Positions 60,014 to 64,000 of a stretch of DNA of 64,000 nt are shown in pieces. The stretch is from Capsicum annuum (taxonomy: Eukaryota; Streptophyta; Magnoliopsida; Solanales; Solanaceae): the NCBI RefSeq assembly GCF_002878395.1, contig NC_061118.1:88635910-88699909 (forward strand). The letters are read 5' to 3'. Below the pieces are notes generated by a model, which worked only from the letters and a program-made list of their open reading frames with translations, made no database searches and was not told the DNA's origin. The position numbers and the translations under genes were made by a program. Numbering within the stretch: the first letter of the stretch is position 1; every line of letters starts with the position of its first letter.

Positions 60014-60025
60014 TGGTATTAGAGC
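60014..60025 (+). other. Primer binding site, tRNA-Met type (one mismatch)
   Basis: TGGTATTAGAGC lies 3 bp after the LTR end GTGACA. It differs from TGGTATCAGAGC at one base. Confidence 0.85.
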
Positions 60026-61241
60026 GTAGGTTACTGGCCCCCTAATATAAGAACAAATGTCGAGTAGAGCCCTGTTGATTTGTTTTTTGACGTCCATATC
60101 TAATATTTGGTGAGCTATGAGACATTCTAGGAAAATATTCCGCTTCTTTCATTCCTCTCATGTGGTTTGTATGGTCGCTTATATGGATTGAGTCCAATTT
60201 ATATCTCTTGATTCCAATCGGTATCCCAATTAGGCGGGGGGATGTCACTTAACTTTGCTTGGAAAGACAAAGGCAATGAAAAATTTAAATTGAGAAGGTT
60301 CTAATTAGTATCTAGTTATAAGGCTTATGTGTAAAGTTTTAGGTGATTAATCATGGTCATTAAGGACACAAGTAGAAGTTATGTTAATGCAATATAAAGA
60401 ATGACTTACTTGAGTATTGAATTTCTCTGAATTTATGTTATATGAATTATAATTGTTCATTTGACTCTAAAGCTATGATAGGTAAGTGTTGTAAGTTGTC
60501 ATTCATTACTGGGTATGATAGATTTGGGCTACAATTGTTGTTGTATTATTGTTATAGCATAAAGGTATAAATGGTGCACAGGTTTAATGGGTTTGATACT
60601 TATGTTAATCGTAGTTGGTGGAATTATTGTAAATGCTATAAATTGTTAAGGTTCATAACTTGGTTATGTGTTAATGGTTTGTGGAATTGTAGTATGTAAT
60701 TTAAATGAAAACATGTATTTTAAATGCTTGGCATGGTCATGTCATTTGTAAAAATGATAAGGAAAACATGGTTTATGACTGTGGGAAACTCTGGTTTCAG
60801 AACAGTGGGAATTTAATAAAGGACTATGGGGAAAAGGGTTATTTTTGTATAATAGTAGGACATATGGTTATGAAATGTTTCTTGTTGTGATTCATTACTC
60901 ATTTTAAAATAATTTAATGTGGAATTCTTGCTTCATGAATTACCGGATTCAATCTTGAGATTATAATATTGTTGATAAGATATGATATGTTGATAATTTA
61001 AATGTCTATGTGGACGTCGTTGTTTATTTAGGGTGACGTACATATTTAAATGTCAGATTTTATGTGACTTGGCAACTTTTATTGTTGATATTAATGGTAA
61101 TAAATCATAGTAAAGGTGTTTTTGACTTGGTATTAATGTGTTATGCATAGTCATATCCCTCTCATAGTTGCACAATAATACTTGATTAGTCTTGCTCCTT
61201 GAGTGGTTGAGGTATGTTGTATCGGTAACTTGAATAGTTGT
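60026..61241 (+). other. Internal stub of the 56816 element, no recognisable gag
   Basis: About 1.2 kb of leader or decayed gag. No zinc knuckle or capsid motif is visible; the 61-codon frame at 60705 has no recognisable feature. The stub is cut at 61242 by a minus-strand LTR. Confidence 0.5.
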
Positions 61242-63508
61242 TGACACGACCCAATCAAGGGCCTTGTCGTAATGGACATCCCCAAGTCCAAACCAATACC
61301 GAGTCATCCCATCACACCAACCCATACCAACACAACCACCAAGCCAAATCAATACCGAAACAAGGGCCATAAATCAGGCCAAAACAAAATAAGTTCCAAA
61401 ATATAAGGTGATTAATCCCAAAATAAGATATGATGGAACAGTGAGAAATTATGTCTAATGATGTCAGGCCCAATTCTAATGCCAATATTAAGGCCTACAC
61501 CAATACCGATCCCACCTATTCTAACCCATAGTAGTACCATAAAGCCTATAACCAAAAGAGTAAGAATATCCAGTTGGGACATGCCCCCAACCATAGCCAT
61601 AACCCATATCCAAAAATAAACCAAAATGTCTAAAAATATCCATAACATAAAATGGAGCCTTCCAAGAAGATGGAAGCTCACCACTTCAATCCAACAGCTG
61701 TCCTGAATCAATTACTATGTAGAAGGAGTAAAATGGACAGTTCCTGCATAGCGTGGGTATACAGCTGTCCAAATATGGGTTAACGAGTGATTGCTAGCAT
61801 GAACTTAAGATAATGATAAAATAATTTCATTTATTAAACCAAGTGAAAACCATCCATATGCACACAAACCATACATATATATATACATATCGGGAAAGGA
61901 AACCGGGTTTAGCATGCCATTAAAATCATTACCTAGCCTGTGTAGCTCTGCCGTCCTAAACTACCCACAGGCTATATGGGTTTATCTCCCCTACTGAAAG
62001 GGCCCTAGTGCGTGACTCCGTATGAATAGGGAATAAAAACCTAGGATGCCTAGTACATCCCCTAAACATAAAGTGTGACATCATGCACACAATCACCAAG
62101 ACTAAACTCACATCGGCAAATATGAGTTTCCAGTTTTAGTCACCCTGGGACCTCCATTTTCCATGGCTTTACTACATATCCCACCATTATTAAACAATTA
62201 AAACCATTACCAAGAAACCAACCAATCTATTAACCATTTATTAACCAAGTCCATTAATAGTGGTATTGTCATACCAACAATAACTTGCAAGTTTTGTCCA
62301 TAGGCAACCACGTATAGGTTTAAGGGATTCCATGTACCCTTCATGATTTCCAATTAACCAAAACCATGGCCACCAAGGCCTTTAGAATCCATTTAAAACC
62401 ATTTATATCATTTTGGGTTCCATTACCAAGCTTAAACCATGCATAAGTTCATTGAAAAACCAATATTATAATGAAAACATTGTTAAAGGCATTTTATCAA
62501 ACACATTGGAGACATAGTGTTTTCGAAAACAAAGTCCATTACCAAAGAACCATTCCCAAGTAACCAATTATCCAAAACCCCCATTAACGCATATAAAATC
62601 ATAACTAAAAATGGGAAAACCATAACTAAGCATTTATAACCAATAACCCCAAATCATACTTAAAACCCAAAATCATACAACAATGAAATCATGAATATTA
62701 TTCTTAAAAACCGTGACTTTAATTGGAACTAACAATGAGGTAAGAGAACATGCCTTAATTTACAAAGTGAGAGAAGAGAAACCACCAACAAGATCCCCAA
62801 ATTAGTCCTCTGGTTGAAACCCTAGCTTCCTTGCCCAAAAACTTTTGAGAGAATTATAGAGTGTTTAGGAAGAGTTTCTAAGTGTTAATGAAATAATAGC
62901 GTAAATAGCCTCCCAAGTGTGTTAGAAGTCGTGGGACCTTATTAGGATAAGTGGGGAAATTTCCAAAATACCCCCACTTAAGTTACACAAAATCCCATCA
63001 CAGTTATTTTTACGACTAACCCTTATGAGTTGTACCCTCTAATACGAGTGGTACCCACCACTCGTATACTAAGACTTAACGCTTGGACCCAACTAGACTA
63101 TCATCCTACCAAAATTATATTGACAGTATATGATTCGTACCCTCTACCCATATCCCTGGCAAGATAGAATCACACATGGTTTGAACACTGTCCACCATAT
63201 GAGTCCTGGGTACGGCTTGTACCCCGGCTTACAGATCCTAATGAGCCACTCATACTCATATCTAACTTAATTTACCAAGTCTAATTTTAACGAAAGAAAC
63301 CAATCAATCCGTATCAAACCATACGACTCGTACCACCAAATCATACCCATTCTAGTGACCTAAATTATCATACCAACCAACACTGGTCAGCATACGACTG
63401 GACTATACCATTCATATCCCTACATATGGATCATACCCATGTTTCATATTGGGTTTAGAGATCAAAATTCTAGAAAATTTTGTAAGGTCCAAAAATAAGG
63501 TTGTTTCA
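61242..63508 (-). repeat. 3' LTR of a minus-strand Tekay-type element
   Basis: 2267 bp. The left edge TGACACGACCC is the reverse of the family end GGGTCGTGTCA; nearby GGCCTTGTCG and GGACATCCCC match, in reverse, the block GGGATGTCCATCACGGCTAG at 55115-55134. The right edge GGTTGTTTCA is the reverse of an LTR start (TGAAACAACC). A purine tract and short internal piece on the right show it is a 3' LTR, not a solo LTR. The minus frames at 61053-61711 are low-complexity or LTR-derived. Confidence 0.75.
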
Positions 63509-63652
63509 GTCACCCTCACTAGAAACATTCATCCCCGAATGACAGACGACGTAGGGGTAACCACATGCATAAGTCATTTGTATTATAAAATATTCCCAAT
63601 TTTTAACAAAGTTGTAAAACAAAGAGGCAAATATAATAATCATTCCTTTACA
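63509..63652 (-). other. Purine tract and internal end of the minus-strand element
   Basis: On the minus strand CATTCGGGGATGAATGTTTC and CTAGTGAGGGTGAC precede the LTR start. This is the same arrangement as CATTCGAGGATGAATGTTCC before the purine tract at 32178. The rest of the element is displaced by the LTR at 63653 and lies, if present, beyond the window. Confidence 0.7.
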
Positions 63653-64000
63653 TGTAATACCCCACACTCTTACTAGCTTAAATCCGTCCCTAAAATGTTA
63701 AAGATTAGCTTTAAAAATGAATACCTTTTATTTCGTGTGGTATTTTAAAGATTTCTACTTTCAATTGTGAGGAAAATTGAATAAGCGTTCATCGATACCA
63801 AATTTTCCCAAATTCGACACTCGTTGAGAAGTTAGAGCATTTTTAATTTGACGATGTGCCCCCTGGACTCTCAGCGCATTGCAGAGAAGGGAAAAATAGA
63901 AATTAACAATTCCAGTGGACCTCCGTGATATTAGTGCATCATGGAGTGGTCTATTTTCCCATTTATCAAAATCCAGTAGCCCAACGTGATCTTACTGCAT
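63653..64000 (+). repeat. Start of a further Tekay-type LTR, runs off the window
   Basis: Opens TGTAATACCCCACACTCTTA and shares block order with 53042-53400: CTTAAAT/CTAAATT..GTCCCTAAA, AATTGAATAAGCGTTCATCG, CGCATTGCAGAGA, TAGTGCATCATGGAG. The insertion splits the minus-strand element at its internal 3' end. Whether it is a solo LTR or a complete element cannot be told here. Confidence 0.8.

Noticed and set aside
61053..61711. Minus-strand frames of 105 and 99 codons rich in G, I, V and W.
   Set aside because: They come from the LTR at 61242-63508 with repeated ACCAATACC-type sequence; hydrophobic appearance is compositional.
1..64000. CRISPR arrays, bacterial operons, ribosome binding sites and rRNA/tRNA genes.
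   Set aside because: The sequence is plant repeat DNA; no regularly spaced short repeats with unique spacers and no RNA gene signatures were seen.

Overview
The window is plant nuclear heterochromatin made almost entirely of LTR retrotransposons inserted into one another. AT-rich sequence, long LTRs starting TGTAATACCCC/TGTAACACCCC, initiator-tRNA-Met primer sites, and Tekay/Del, Athila and Tat/Ogre protein remnants point to an angiosperm, most likely Solanaceae (a large genome such as Capsicum would fit; genus is inference). I found no host gene, rRNA, tRNA or CRISPR. Every coding trace is broken by stops and frameshifts, so nothing here is expected to make an intact protein.

Layout. 1-1159: 3' half of an old Tekay-type LTR. 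1160-10681: a decayed Ty3/Gypsy chromovirus (Tekay/Del), with two LTRs, primer site and remnants of gag, protease, RT/RNase H, integrase and chromodomain in order. 10682-13096: minus-strand Tekay-like leftovers (gag piece, primer site, LTR part). 13097-15690: minus-strand solo LTR with target duplication ATATA. About 15696-24173: a Tat/Ogre-like LTR and leader present as two tandem copies; copy A is split by a solo LTR (19438-21811, target duplication CATGT). 24990-50177: a minus-strand Athila-type element with about 1.5-kb LTRs and gag and protease remnants but no RT or integrase. It hosts four later insertions: a Tekay-like element in its left LTR (25885-34475, duplication ATTTA), a hAT-type MITE in its protease (37534-38111), a solo LTR in its gag (39696-42335), and a 5.9-kb non-autonomous element in its right LTR (43802-49700, duplication GGCAT). 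50178-56720: plus-strand Tat/Ogre gag, protease, G-patch-like and RT remnants, split by a solo LTR (53042-55153, duplication TGAGG). 56816-64000: three further Tekay-type LTRs, two plus and one minus, with primer site, purine tract and short internal stubs.

Excising the inserts rejoins the host elements. The two Athila LTRs become 1501 and 1498 bp, the Athila gag and protease frames reconnect, and the Ogre protease reconnects across its solo LTR. The Ogre LTR/leader on the left and the Ogre gag-pol on the right may be one element opened by the Athila nest; this is inference.

The most unusual item is the non-autonomous element at 43802-49700. Its boundaries are clear, and its internal region holds a decayed but coherent reading frame of about 1.07 kb that does not look like gag or pol. 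Its LTRs carry a cluster of TGATAAGYYRTCA-type dyads.
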